Part shown: piece after piece, positions 48,951 to 63,840 of the stretch
How positions within the stretch are numbered: position 1 is the stretch's first letter
Layout: each line of letters starts with the position of its first letter
Assembly (NCBI RefSeq): GCF_024323335.1
Contig: NC_066579.1
Span: 132,548,354-132,612,353, forward strand
Source: Lathyrus oleraceus
Taxonomy: Eukaryota > Streptophyta > Magnoliopsida > Fabales > Fabaceae
Reading direction: 5' to 3'
Length of the DNA: 64,000 nucleotides
Translations under genes and position numbers: made by a program
The notes under the pieces: model-generated
Database searches by the model: none
What the model was told of the DNA's origin: nothing
The model's input: the letters and a program-made list of their open reading frames with translations, nothing else

Positions 48951-49572
48951 GAAAGCGAAAAAAGAATCATTTCATTATAGATAAAGAATAGTATGGAGAA
49001 GTCATGTCAAACCAATTTAGTGAATAGCTGTATAGAAACATCAACCAGAGATGCAAGTTCAAACCTATGACATTCTAACCTTTAAAATTAAATTCCATTA
49101 AAAACCAAATAGTATGAACAAGCCAAATTATTTCTCATCATTACCATTACTTTAAAAATGAATAAACTCAATAATTATGATGGTTTGTGGACAACTTATT
49201 ATGGATTTGGATCTTCTCCTATCCTATGTTGTCTACTGTCTACTCAAATCACAGTGCAATTTTTCTCACTCATAAAATAATTTTTTTTTAAACAAATTTT
49301 TTGTATAAACTTTTCGCGGTTGAATTAGCAGCATGAGGGACTGCTACACAGATCCGCAGGAGGTGATCACCTTTCCACCTATTATGGTAGTAGCATGTAA
49401 AGATATAAATACTTATAGGTATATCTTAGCTAGAAAAAATACTATTGTGTTATACGAGTTTGATTAGAATATATTTAAATCAATTTTTAATAAATTATAT
49501 TTTTACACAATTAAAATTTTAAAAGTTTATCGTATATTGATTGAATTTCATTTTTTAAAGTTAAACAATAAT
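48951..49572. repeat. PA1-B distal upstream block
   Basis: Matches 2061-2685 beside PA1-A. No gene. Confidence 0.7.
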
Positions 49573-50830
49573 TATAATATCTCATATTTTCTTCAATACT
49601 CAAATTCATATTAGTTAATATTAAGTGAGTTTCTATGTGTAGTTGCAATAGAAAGATATAATAGTGAATTCAAATTAACTTAATTAATATTATTTGGGAC
49701 TGATCTTTTATTAATTGAAACATTTTGGTAACACTAATGTCATATTCCAATTTTGACCTTGAATTGTCAAATCAATGCATTCATCGAATCATTAACATCA
49801 TATGCATATCATAACATGCATAATGTCCAAATTTTCAGTCATAATAATTTCTCGGATTTATAGACAGATGAGACAAACTGAATGTCAACTGTGCGTAAAA
49901 TCAGTGAACGAAAATTTTTTTTTATAAACTTTTCGCGGTTGAATTAACAGTTTGAGGGACCGCTACACATATCAGGAGGAGGTCTGTTTCCACCTATTAT
50001 GGTAGTAGTATGTAAAGATATAAATACTTAGTTATATCTTAGCTAGAAAAAATACTATTTGATTAGAATATATTTAAATAAATTTTTAACAAATTATTTT
50101 TATTTATTTATTTTTACACAATTAAAATGTTAAAATTTTATTGTATATTGATTGAATTTCATTTTTTATAAGTTAAACAATAATTGTAATATTCCATATT
50201 TTCTTAAATACTCAAATTCATATTAGTTAATATTAACTGAGTTTTTATATGCTCTAAAAATTATTAGTTGCAATAAAAAGAGAATAGTGAATTAAGATTA
50301 ATATTATTTAGGATTTGGGACTGACCTTTTATTAATTGGAATATTTTGGTAACACTAATAATGAGTCAATTTCTCTCATAGAACAAATATTACTTGGGAT
50401 ATTTGTTTCTACTATCATATTTAATTCTATCCATAAAGTTTTTCCAATTAATGGTGTCCACATGTTTCTATAGAAATTCCTATCCATCTTGTACCATTTC
50501 ATTTCCTCTGTATATATCAATTGGAGAAAGGGAGAACTTGAGAGAAGAAGGAAGAAAGCTAGTGGAAAGAAGAAGGAAGAGAAAAATATTGATTCCGTCA
50601 TCATCACTTCATCACCCTCTCATCTCACCATCTTCATTTCATCATTTCACCATCTTCAACAACCTCCTCTTCTATTTCTAAAGCGTTAGAAACCCTAATA
50701 CTTCTATAGATTAAGGTTGTAGAATCCTAGAGTTATTATAAGAATTCATGCTACATGAAGAATGTTTTTTTTCTTGATTATGATGATTTTCATGAACAAG
50801 TGTTTTGCTATATTCTTCATGATTATGATG
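49573..50830 (+). repeat. Duplicated LTR 5' fragments and flank upstream of PA1-B
   Basis: Order: LTR 5' fragment (49573-49737), Ogre/Tat-like LTR start (49738 to about 49915), partial flank block (49916-50184), second LTR 5' fragment (50185-50830). The second fragment contains the undisturbed site 'gtgttttgctatattcttc' at about 50800, where the paralogue carries the 3962-6814 solo LTR. Confidence 0.7.
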
Positions 50831-50833
50831 ATT

Positions 50834-51352
50834 GTCTACTGTCTACTCAAATCACAGTGCAATTTTTCTCACTCATAAAATAAAATAAAATTTAAACAAA
50901 TTTTTTTGTATAAACTTTCCGCCATTGGATTAGCAGCTTGAGGGACCGCTACACAGATCCGCAGTAGGTGATCTGTTTCCACCTATTATGGTAGTGGTAG
51001 TAGTATGTAAAGATATAAATACTTATAGTTATATCTTAGCTAGAAAAAAATACTATTTGATTAGAATATATTTAATTCAATTTTTAACAAATTATTTTTA
51101 TTTATTTATTTTTACATAATTAAAATTTTATTGTATATTGATTGAATTTTATTTTTTATAAGTTAAACAATAATTGTAATATCCCATATTTTCTTAAATA
51201 CTCAAACTCATATTAGTTAATATTAACTGAGTTTCTATATGCTCTAAAAATTATTAGTTGCAATAGAAAAAGAGAATAGTCTATTCAGATTAACTTAATT
51301 AATATTATTTGGGACTGACCTTTTATTAATTGGAACATTTTGGTAACACTAA
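50834..51352 (+). repeat. Third flank copy and LTR 5' fragment
   Basis: The upstream block recurs (50834-51174), joined abruptly to the LTR copy before it at 'gattatgatgattgtctact'. It is followed by a third LTR start at 51175 that runs to ACTAA (51348-51352). Confidence 0.7.
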
Positions 51353-51802
51353 TGTCATACTCCAATTTTGACCATGAATCGCCAAATCAATGCATTCATC
51401 GAATCATTAATATCATATGCATATCATAACATGCATAATGTCCAAATTTCCAGTCAGAATAATTTCTCGGATTTACAGACAGATCGGTCAAACTAAATGT
51501 CAACTGTGCGTAAAATCAGTGGATGAAAAATTTCAATATCGAACTTGCAGACGTCAATTATATTAATCTACGTTTCACATAGTTTAACCTGGTGTGCTCG
51601 TTTAATTTTTTTGACTTGTTTTGGTCGCATTTTCTTTATATCATGTTCATATGATAGTAAAACATGTGTGTATACATTGTTTATTCTCTATAATCCTGAT
51701 CCACCACATTGTCATGATTTGAGAGGAACTAATATTTTGAATTATTCGGTGTGCTACATTTATAGAGGAAAGATATTTTATATTATACAATTGAATTGTG
51801 TT

Positions 51803-51867
<65 letters not shown>

Positions 51868-53766
51868 TTATTTTGTGATATTGTTCGGATCGAATCATGT
51901 CGATACTTTGTTTGCATATTCGTGTGCATGATGCGTGACATTTGTGTTGGTTCGATTCGGTTGCGATGATTGCATTCTTGCGCTAGCAACACTGTTTTTT
52001 TTAGCATGTTAAATTTTTTTATTTTTTTGTGTTTCTTTTTGATAAATTTAGATCTGCACGATTTTGATCCATATTGTGATGATCACGTTAAGTGTAGCAA
52101 GCTATTGGTTAATTTTTATTGTTTTATGTGCGGTTCTATATTTGTTTTGTTGTTGTATTTCGATTTTACACGCGTCTGATGGTTTAGTGTACCGGCGAAC
52201 CGTTTTTTGTGCGCTTACCAATTCGCGTTTCGATTCACAACTTTATGGTTTAATTTGATTTTTTTATTATATTATTATTTCTTGATTCGACTTGCAATGA
52301 TCGCTTACGCGTTAGCAATTTGCTATTTCGATTTGTGCTCATTTTTCAACGATCCAACATCGTTATGTTTAGATCCGACTTAATTTCTCGTGGTAGCTTT
52401 GCACGTCTTCGCGTACGCGACTTTGATCCGCGTCTTTGTGTCATGATTTTAATCCGTGCACTTTCTGTTTCGCTTTACTTTTTCGATTCTTTTTTTGTGG
52501 ATGTATGATGTAAATATGGTATATGTTCTCGTATTTATTTTTATTATTTATTTTTATCATTGTTGAATGCTTGTATGTACATTCTATTCTTGTGGCGTTT
52601 GATTTACGCCTTATGCTTGAGTTTGTGTCCCCACACATGAACTTGCACCCCTTCGTGATCCAATTCGCACCCTCCGTGTTATTAATCTTATTCATCATAT
52701 TTAACCATCGACTTCAATTCATTTCTAATTACTTACCCAAAATCATTTTCAAAACTATTTTGCAAGGCAAGTCAAAAGCTTGATCCAACGTCAAGCTATT
52801 TTTAAAATCATTTCAAAATCAACTCATTTGAAACGTTTCTTTTCAAACTGTTCCCACTATCTCAATTTATCAACCACCCGCATTCAAATCATTTTCAAAC
52901 CACAAAACCACTTCAACTTTCTTTTCATAACCATAAACAAACCTCGATCAACATCGAGTGCGTTTTCCCAATAAAACTTCAAAATACATAAAAATATTCA
53001 AAACACTTTCTTAATAAAGATGGAAATGGAACGGGGTGAATACCACGAGCTCCTGAGACTAGGATTCAAGATGGATATCTCGCTAATCCAAGCTCTCGCC
53101 ATCGCCAAAAATACATCAAACTCATTCAAACTTTTTTTTTGCCTTTTGGCACAATCAAAAACCTTTTCGGAAACGAAAGACATTTTGTCTTAAGCAGATG
53201 AAAAACAATGTTTCATCCACAACTATTGAGTTGAGATAAGTGACGTGAATGTGATTTGTAAATGTCTGCTTCTTACTTGTTTTGGGTAAAACAATGTTTT
53301 CCGTCGATTAATACAAGATAACTTTCACTAAAATTGACCAATAAACAAACTCTTTTACCTTGAACTACGTGTGCCTTGACTTCTCTTTTGAGATACGTAG
53401 GAGCAGGATTGCAAAATCTTGCCAGGCTCACTAATAAAAAATTAAACCTTTTGTCCTCTTCTTTACCATCTTAATGACTCGAGAAGCCTAAATTATAAAT
53501 AAACACTAACACGTACAACTAACCAAATGGTTCCCGTTGAGTACAACGGATGTGAGGGGTACTAATACATTCCCCTTCCGTAACTGACTCCCGAATCCTG
53601 ATATTGGTTGCGAAGACCTTATCCTTGTTCTTCTTTAGGGGTTTATTCAACATTTTCCCTTTCCCTCTATGTGAATAAATAAAGATCGATGGCGACTCTG
53701 TTAAGTCCATCCCGCGAGCGTGTCATTGCGCTTCGCGAGGTCGTTCTCATTTTTCAAGGTACGACA
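51353..53766 (+). mobile_element. Ogre/Tat-like solo LTR, TSD ACTAA
   Basis: 2414 bp from TGTCATACTCC (51353) to AAGGTACGACA (53766), flanked by ACTAA at 51348-51352 and 53767-53771. The host LTR resumes with 'taatgagtcaatttctct'. The end carries 'gatggcgactctgttaagtc'. (AT)n at 51807-51864. No coding region or second LTR, so it is solo. Shorter than published pea Ogre LTRs; the lineage is tentative. Confidence 0.75.
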
Positions 53767-54740
<974 letters not shown>

Positions 54741-55045
54741 ATCTTCATGTAGAACAATTCGTTTTGTGCTTGCGCCATGTAGAACAATTCTTTGAGGTAA
54801 TTAATCATTATTTTCACGTGTACACTTTGGGACGGTTCCGTTTATTCTCTATATTTTAGATATCAACACAATATATATCATATATTTCAGATATCAACAC
54901 ATGAGCACGAAACAAAATATATCTATCATATATCACAATATTCTTTATACCTCATATAACTCTTTCATGTCTTTCATGCGAATTTCCTGCTCTGCTGCTA
55001 ACGATACTTGAAAATCTTTCTTTTGACTTACCAACTTCCTCTTAT

Positions 55046-57292
55046 CACTACTATAAATAATACATGTCATGTCGGTCGCGAAATGAATTTCACCTTGGTT
55101 ACAATGCTGAGGTAACGAAGAGTGACATGAAAAGTGGGGAATCCTCATTTAATTGATCTTGAGGAAGATAAAATGTTGAATGCAATATATTCTCTATTGC
55201 TTTTGCATTCATTTGTTTCTGATATAAAACAAAAAAAAGTTAGATAAATCAAATAAATATTCAGTTTTATGATTATTTAAGAATACAAACATTGAACCCA
55301 AATAATTTTTTGCATTTGCAATGCATCACTTGCAAAGTAAATACAATACTCTCACGAACAACATATTAAAAACCATTTTTTATTATCTTGCAATTTATCA
55401 CATTAATATAACACTCTGATTAAACATAGATGGGTTTTACAACGTTTGGGTTTCTTGCGGATTCACTAATATTTAGAATGTTTTTATATTGAGGCTTTTA
55501 GGTTTCATGAGGATCACTAATGACAGTGTCTTGATCGTTGATACTCACTAAATGGATGAAAAAGATTTGTTTAAGGACGGTGAAGAAATACACTTATATT
55601 TTACCTCAATAATATATGTTTAAATAAATTAATTTACCTCGGTTATTACTAAACACTGAGGTAAAATCTGTTTCTTTTTAGATAAAAAACAATAAAATAT
55701 GTTCCAACCCAAGCGCCACATACCTCTCGGTTTCTGTTAAAAATAGAGGGGATTTTTTTTTATATTTATATTGTTTACACAAAATAATAAAATAAATTAT
55801 TTAAACAAATCAAGAGTTTGATAATGGATTCTTGGAGAACAACACATCTTTTCAAAAAATTTATTAGACGTTTGTTCCAACTAAGAGATTTTTTTTCTTC
55901 TGTATTTGCAATCCATCCCAGAGATATTTCATTATCTTGAGCAAATGTTTTTCATTGCAAATGTTTTCACATGACAGAGAACATGAAAGAGAATGTTAAA
56001 GAGAAATAGATTATGTGTTTTAGGAATAAATTTCTCAATGTTGTCAACCGAGGAAAGGAATAAATTTCTCAATATTTTCTTTGATTGACAACATATGAAG
56101 TTTATTACAAAAATACAACAACACCATCAACATAATCATGTGAGAAAATGTTTTGGTCAATATTGAAGAACATTGAACATTTTTTTTGTCTTGTAATCCA
56201 TCTGAGAGAATGATGTGTAAGACTTTGGAGCAGTCACGTATAAGTTAGGTTTAGGATAAAATATGACTAACGAGTGCATTTATAGAAAAATATGATAATC
56301 TAATCTCTCGTTTATTAAATATAACCAAAGAAATAGATCATTAATTTAAAAATTAAAAAGAAAATAAAAAGAAAAACACAACTTTTAAAGAAATAAAAAC
56401 ATAAACCGTTGATGATGGGATTCAAAACATGTGCTAAAATATATTATTTGTAGTAGTCTAAATTCTTCAATCGTTTATTTTTTCACTTGTTCGGAGCTTT
56501 TTTTAGATGTACCAAACCACACTCTCAGGCTGATTCCATCTGCAACACCACGGACACACCCACCATGCTCCTTTATTTTGATTGCTTATACTAATATATC
56601 ATGTCGTGGCTCTGAAATAAAGGAACCTTCACTGGCCGATATAACCAATGAATTCTACACAACATGATAAAATATACATTATTAATTACCAAAGCAATTT
56701 AGATAACTCATAACACACGTATAACAAATCCAACTATTTTCTCAAAGACTAATCTAGGCATCTGAAGTGTAGTCTCCATTTGGTCTTTGTCGAGCCCTCT
56801 TCCACTTCTCATGTCACGATGGTGAAAATGGATTGCGATCATGACTCATGGGGTCCTCATCTCCTAGTTTTTGTATTTTTCAACCATCATTATTTTCTCA
56901 AGTTTCCTATATCCCCCACGAGACAATCTATAGAGGTAACTTTTTTTTTCTTTCTTCAGTTGTCTTGCATCACTTTTAACCTGTTTTAAGCATAGTAAAA
57001 ATATTAACTTGCATAATTGTATCTATAGGGCTAATCCACCAAGACTCACTACGGGGAATTATTGCAGGAGAATTGATGTTGGGCATATATTTTTAGGTTT
57101 TCAACCTATTAACCCTATTACTTTTCATATACATTTTTTTTGTGTGTTTTTAGATTTAAAAGATAACTCGTTTGATGGAAAGGCTATCAAAGATCCTTTG
57201 TAGCTATTGTTCCTTGATATGAGACGTGTTCGATATGTAAACCGAATGACGTAATTGAAAATCAAGTTAGATTGCAGTTATTTGTTGTAGTG
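55046..57292 (-). mobile_element. Decayed CACTA-like element, inverted relative of 44-47 kb
   Basis: Begins CACTACTATAAATA at 55046 and ends TTTGTTGTAGTG at 57292. The neighbouring triplets (TAT, TTT) do not match, so the ends are tentative. Near 55620-55660 'ttacctcggttattac' and 'cactgaggtaaa' form inverted subterminal-type repeats. At 56535-56990 the minus strand corresponds to the transposase-like region at 45556-46072. Multiply broken. Confidence 0.5.
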
Positions 57293-57616
57293 TTTTCCGA
57301 GTGGTACAATTTGGACATTGGACCGAGTTAGAAGATGATTTCTATAGAGATTTTTCATTGATGCATAGTTTGTTGAAAGAAGGGTTGAAATTTCATGGTC
57401 TAGTAATCAAAATTGAAGTGTATAAGTGATATTTTTCTAAAATGCAATACGTTAATTACTTGAAAAGCAACTGCCTATATTACAGCACTGCAAACCATGC
57501 ACATATAACATTTATTGGAATTGTGATTTGTATCTTAGAAATCCAACTCCTAAGTTGGAAACAAAGATTGTTTATTTAAAGTAATGCATACATGGTTTTT
57601 GTTCTGGATATCGAAA
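57293..57616. other. 3' flank of PA1-C
   Basis: Short flank that matches the other PA1 flanks from about 57391 on; the upstream boundary with the CACTA-like DNA is near 57300-57390. Confidence 0.6.
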
Positions 57617-58091
57617 TTAAGCAGTGGAAACACTCTTCAACAAGTCTTTTGGGGTAATCTTAGAGAAAACGTCTTCTGCTTCAGATTTAGAGGCAAAACA
57701 CCATCCATATTCAATATCAGGATTAGGATAATGACCGCAAAAGTTACCGCTTCCTTTCTTCTTACAATCGGCATCAGACTCACATAAGTTAGGGTGTTCA
57801 TCATTCCCCTTCAAGAAAACTCCAGATGGATTTCTGCAGTAACCTATTAATAGACCAACAGGGATACATCGACAGGCTGAAGAGCGACATGGTGGCATCT
57901 CAAATGGAGAACAAACCCCATTGCAGCTTACTGCTCCTACGTTTTTTGTCAGGAACATACCTGCAATTGGCAAAGTCAACTAAAATTGAACAACCAAAGA
58001 TGCATGTATTATATTGGTAAGAAAGATGGATAAATTACGTACCTAATGTGGCAAACAAGACGATCAAAGAAGCCAGTTTAACGGAAGCCAT
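57617..58091 (-). CDS. PA1: Albumin-1 (PA1) precursor, copy C
   Basis: Exons 58091-58043 and 57960-57617 with an 82-nt intron; 130 residues, same architecture as the other copies. PA1b differences from copy A: V at the first position of the mature chain, R16 in place of G, S17 and L28. The six cysteines and F10, R21, I23 and L27 are kept. The extra basic residue and the changed residue at the signal-peptide cleavage site are worth noting. No break is visible. Confidence 0.95.
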
Positions 58092-58404
58092 TGTTTGATC
58101 GAAAGAAAACCAGCTACACTTGTTTTTATGAGACCTTTGTTTTATGTTGCATTATTTCATTCTTGTATGAAGCAATTTATAGAGACACCTTCATACACAG
58201 TAAATGTAAAAACAAAACGATATGGTAAACATAATTAAGTTTTAATGCATGCATGAGTTTTTTTTGGGGCTAGCGAGTGTGGCAATATATCAAAGCAAAT
58301 CATGCATATTTTTTGGCAGCTATCTAGTGTGGCAATAGACCAAAGTAACACAGTGTGCATAATGTTTTGTGGACTAACAAGTGTAGTATCTATAATGCTA
58401 GTTT
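58092..58404 (-). promoter_or_regulatory. PA1-C promoter
   Basis: TATAAAT at 58181-58175 and RY element CATGCATG at 58255-58248 are kept. The GACGTC next to the TATA box in copies A and B is replaced ('agagacacct') and about 11 bp are missing, so this copy has lost an ACGT-core site. Confidence 0.75.
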
Positions 58405-61400
58405 CCCTTATCAGCCATAGAAAATTCCATCACTATCAAATTTTAACATCCATTAACGGTGTACAAATCTATTATCAGAATGTTGTTGCTCTTAACATTG
58501 AAGAACAACAACAACTAAATCATAAACCTTCAACATCTATACAAATAAAAAGAAGAAAGAATCTGACACCAGAGGAGAAAAAGAAGAGTAGATAAAAGGA
58601 GTTCTAGGAAGAAAGGGAAAGAATGAGAAAAGAGTCGACATCTTTGTTGAAAACTAGGGAAGTCCTCCTCCCTGTAGGGCAAGAAGGAGTAGAAGAAAGA
58701 GACGAATTTTACTGTTTAACCAGAGACAATCTCTTCCTCGTAGGTCGGTTCCCCTTACTCCCTCAGTTATATAATTGTTTTTGATATAATACTTGAGTTT
58801 ATATAATTACCTTTTTAATTTATTTTCTTAAATAAACTAATAATTTTATTAATAAAAATAATTAAATGTGATAATTTTAGGAAGAATATGGGATAAAGTT
58901 ATGGGATAAAATCCTAGGGTTTTAAGCGATAAAATTTAATGGGATAACTATGAGATAATTTAGGGATAATTTTTATAAAAATAATATTTTATTCCTAAAG
59001 TAAAATTCATTAATTTCTTTTTAATTTTGTTTTTAATATAATTTTAATTGTCTTTATTACTAATGAAGTTTCTAACATTTTCTCTTATTATAAATTGACT
59101 TAATTTCTACACACCAAAAAAGGCTTCAACTTGTATATATTACACGAAAAAAACAACACTGACAGAAAATTTCATCACTATCAAATTTCAACATCCATTA
59201 ACGGTTTACAAATCCATTATCAGAATGTTGTGTCTCTTAATATTGAAGAACAACACCAACTAAATCATAAACCATCAACATCAATCCAAAAAAAACGAAG
59301 AAAGAATCTGACACCAGAGGAGAACAAGAAGAGTAGATAGAAGGAGTTCTAGGAAGAAAATGGAAAGAATGAGAAAAGAGTCGACATCTTTGCTGAAAAC
59401 TAGGGAAATCCTCCTCCCTGTAGGGCAAGAAGGAGTAGAAGAAAGAGATGAATTTTAATGTTTAACCAGAGACAATCTCCTCCCCGTATGTGGGTTCCCC
59501 TTACTCCCTCAGTTATATAATTGTTTTGATATAATACTTGGGTTTATATAATTACCCTTTTAATTTATTTTCTTAAATAAACTAATAATTATATTAATAA
59601 AAATAATTAATAACTTTGGGATAATTTTTGTGACTAATATTTTATTCCTAAAGTAAAATTCATTAATTTATTTTTAATTTTGTTTTTAGTATAATTTTAA
59701 TTGTCTTTATTAGTAATGAAGTTTCTAACATTTTCTCTTATTATAAATTGACTTAATTTCTACGCACCAAAAAGGCTTCAACATGTATATATTACACGAA
59801 AAAACAGTGACAGAAAATTTCACCACTATCAAATTTCAACATCCATTTTGGGACAATGAATAGGAATGGAATTTTAGGATTTTAGGGATAAATAATTAGG
59901 GATAATGGATATAATAATTGGGTTTATATAATTACCCTTTTAATTTTTTTTAAATAAACTAATAATTATATTTTTGAAAATAATTAAATGGGATAATTTT
60001 AGGGATAATATAGGACAAAGTTATGGGATGATTATATTATTTTTTATTATTATGAAAAAAGATAAAATCACAAACCTTTCAAATATCAACAATTACGGTT
60101 CATCTCTTTCTAAAATCTTTCCAAAACATTGATCTAGTTATTTTTGTTATGATATTATGATTATAACATTACCAAAAAATTATATAAAAAATATATTTTG
60201 TTTCTAAATATTTGGCATTAACTTTTTATAACTATCTCACCTTTAAGTCTTTATCGAAAAAATAAAAAAAAAGTTATTAATAATGAAAATTCCAAAAATA
60301 TCTTATTCTTAAAATGAAAAATAATTTCAAAATATTTTATTGTTAAAAACTATTTCAAAAATGTTTTACTCTTAAAAACTATTTCATAAATATTTTATTC
60401 CTAAAGTAAAAATCATTAATTTCTTTTTAATTTTATTTTTAATATATTTTTAATTGTCTTTATTACTAATCAAGTTTCTAACATTTTCTCTTACTATAAA
60501 TTGACTTAAATTCTACACACCCCAAAAAGGCTGCAACTTGTACATATTACACGAAAAAACAGTAACAGAAAATTCCATCACTATCAAATTTCAACATCCA
60601 TCAACAGTTTACAAACCCATTATCACAATGTTGTTGCTCTTCACATTGAAGAACAACAACAACTAAACCATAAACCTTCAACATCCATCAAACAAAAAGG
60701 AAGAAGAATCTTACACCAGAGGAGATAAAAGGAGTTCTAGGCAGAAAAGGGAAAGAATGAGAAAAGAGTCGACACCTTTGCTTAAAATCAGGGAAGTCCT
60801 CCTCCGTGTAAGGCAAGAAGGAATAGAAGAGAGACACAAATTTTACTACTTAACCATAGACAATCTCCTCCTCATAGGTCGGTTCCCCTAACTCCCTCAG
60901 TTATATAATTGTTTTGATATAATACATAGGTTTATATAGTTACCCTTTTAATTTTTTTTTCATAAATAAACTAATAATCATATTTTTTAAATGTGATAAT
61001 TTTAGGGATAATATGGGATAATATCCTAGGATTTTAAGCAATAAAAATTGATGGGATAACTATGAGATAATTTTGAAATAGCTTTGGGATAATTTTTGGG
61101 ACAATAAATAGGAATTAATTTTTAGAGTTTTAGGGATAAATAGTTAGGGATAAAGGATATAATAGTTGAATTTATATAATTACCTTTTTAATTTGTTTTC
61201 TTAAACACACTAATAATTATATTTTTAAAATAATTAAATGAGATAATTTTAGTGATAATATAGCAGAAAGTTATGGGATAATTATATTATTTGTTATTAT
61301 TAGGAAAAATGATGAAATCAAAAACCTTTCAAATATCAAAAAACATGGTTCATCTCTTTCCAAAATATTAATCTAGTTATTTTGGTTATCATATTATTAT

Positions 61401-62000
61401 TATAACTTTACCAAAATATTATATAAAAAAATAAAAAATATATGTTGTTTTTAAATATTTGGCATTAACTTTTTTTAACTATTTCACCTTTAATTCTTAA
61501 TCAAAAAATAAAAATAAGTTGTTAATAATGAATAATCCTAAAATAAGTAGTTAATAATGAATAATCAGTAATTTTTTTAATTGTGTTTTTAGTATAATTT
61601 TAATTTCCTTATTACTAATCAAGTTTTTAACATTTTCTCTTAGTATAAATTGACTCAATTTCTACCCACCAAAAAAAATGATACACCTTGTACTTATTAT
61701 ACAAAAAATCAGTAACAGTAAATTCCATCACTATCAAATTTCAACATCCATCAACACTTTACAAACCCATTATCACAATGTTGTTGATCTTCACATTGAA
61801 GAACGACAACAACCAAACCATAAACCTACAACATCCATAAAAAAAAAAGAATCTCACACCAAAGGAGAATAAGAAAAGGAGATAGAAGGAGTTCAGGGCA
61901 GAAAAGGGAAAGAATGAGAAAAGAGTCAAACCTCTGCTAAAAATGGGAAGTTTATATAATTGTTTATATATAATACCTAAGTTTATATAATTGTTTATAT
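58405..62000. repeat. Degenerate tandem repeats, about 0.65-1.4 kb spacing
   Basis: A block starting 'aattccatcactatcaaatt' with 'gaagaacaacaacaactaaa', 'cagaggagaa' and 'agagtcgac' recurs at about 58427, 59165, 60570 and 61718, with a shortened copy at 59810. AT-rich 'gggataattttaggga' stretches lie between. The short ORFs (for example 58302-58595, 59131-59340) follow the repeat and are not convincing genes. Confidence 0.75.
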
Positions 62001-62244
62001 ATAATACCTGAGTTTATATAATTACCCTTTTAATTTATTATCTTAAATGAACTAATATTCATATTTTTGAAAATAATAAAATGCGATAGTTTTAAGTATA
62101 ATATGGATCAAAGTTATGAGATAAAATCCTAGGAAAATAGGATGTATAGGACTCTAACATATCAATAATCTAAACTCTGAGTTACCTGAAAAAGGAAAAT
62201 AGGAATGGTCAAAAATTGGGATACGATGCTTATAAAACTTTCAA

Positions 62245-62550
62245 CGGCTACAAATATTTTTTTTATTGAAGAACAATAAGTTTACCAATACCAATTCAAA
62301 CTTTTAGGATTTTCGATTTTTCATCTCTCTCCATAGTTCTTTATCATGGGACTTGTGCTTATAGAAACTATTATCCACTAGGAACCATTCACCTCATGGA
62401 TACAAATCCTTTTTTTCCTTCAAGAACAATAAGTTTACCATTACAAATTCAAACATTTAGGATCTTCGATTTTTCATCTCTCTGAATAGTTCATGATCAG
62501 GGGACTTTTGATTGTAGAAACTATTATCCCCTTAGCCATCATTCACTTGA
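62245..62550. repeat. Direct duplication, about 155-bp unit
   Basis: 'aagaacaataagtttaccaa...cgatttttcatctctct...gaaactattatcc' occurs at about 62266-62395 and about 62420-62545. Confidence 0.75.
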
Positions 62551-63840
62551 CACTAAATCAAATAAAAAAATTTATGACAAAGTTTTCAACTCGTCTAATA
62601 ACCAACTGAGGTATAATCCTTAAGTAGTGACTTTCTATTAAGGATAGCCCATAAATTTGAGAAACTACTCATGTTCTTCTCGATCACACAACCCATGATT
62701 GGTGTTTACAATTCAATGAACAATGTTGAAAATTATAACTCAACTAAGACAAACCTTTGATGTCAAGTTAGTGAATCATAGAGGTGTGCAACAATAGATT
62801 ACATACTAATCCAGATATGACACTAGCTTTGAAGACAAGAAACAAAAGAATTAAACCCTAGCACAAAGAACCTAGCTCTTGCGCACCAAAGATCTTATCA
62901 AACAATAAGAATTGAGTCTCCTTATATAGCAATGTCTTCCGGCCTTTTCTCCTTGTGCATCTTCTTTTAATTCGTCCGAAAAATAGTTGAATAAGTTGGA
63001 TGTGATTTACTCCTCAAATCTGTCCAACAAAAAAATATTATTTGTTCTAATTGAAATTCTAATTTAAATGACATTTAAATGTAATTTGAACAACTCCAGA
63101 TGTCAAACAAATCAAGAAAACATTGCTAAAATAACTGCATCAATTCCAATTGAAAACCAATTAGAAAATACGCAACATACAACATACAACATGGCATACT
63201 GTTAAGACCATATGTTGTATAACACATGTTGGAACATCGAGTTCATCATGTTGCAACAACATACACGAAAAGAAGAGAATAAGGAATAATAATACCTTTA
63301 TGAATGAAGAACAAGATTGAGGCTATACTCTAGAATATCAAAGCTAATGACGAAGAAGAAGAGAGAAAATGTATGTTAGGGTTTTCCTATGAGACATACG
63401 AGAACACTATCAAGAAGCGAGAATTAATTCGCTTATATATGAGTAAACAATTTTATCACGGTCGTATTCAAAAACTGTGATGAAATGTAATATCTTTCAC
63501 TATGGTTGACATTACCAAGAGCGATAGGATCTACACCATAAGGTTTCATGTTTTGAAAAGTTCAATTTTTTTAAAAATTAATATTAATAAATATAAAAAA
63601 ATATTATAAAAAAATTAAGTAAATTTAAAAAATACTATGATAAAAATGCAATACATTAAAAAAATAAAATAGATCAAAATCAAAATAATTATAATTATAT
63701 TTTTTACCATCTCATTCGAATGTTCTTGGTAGCTTCTCCATACTATGCTTTACATATTCCTTAATAATTTACCCTATAAAATGAGAATAAATTGGAATGA
63801 ATTTTTTTATCTTTCCCATTGCACTGCTTCTCAAATTATT
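62551..63840. other. Unassigned AT-rich DNA
   Basis: No convincing gene. A run at about 62780-62960 with 'ttaaaccctagcacaaagaa' and 'ctccttatatagcaatg' could be part of an LTR, but no partner was found. Around 63440-63540 sequence such as 'tttatcacggtcgtattcaa' resembles CACTA subterminal repeats. Confidence 0.4.

Noticed and set aside
55046..57292. Firm call of a complete CACTA element
   Set aside because: The end motifs fit, but the adjacent triplets differ (TAT, TTT) and the coding region is decayed; kept only as a tentative element.
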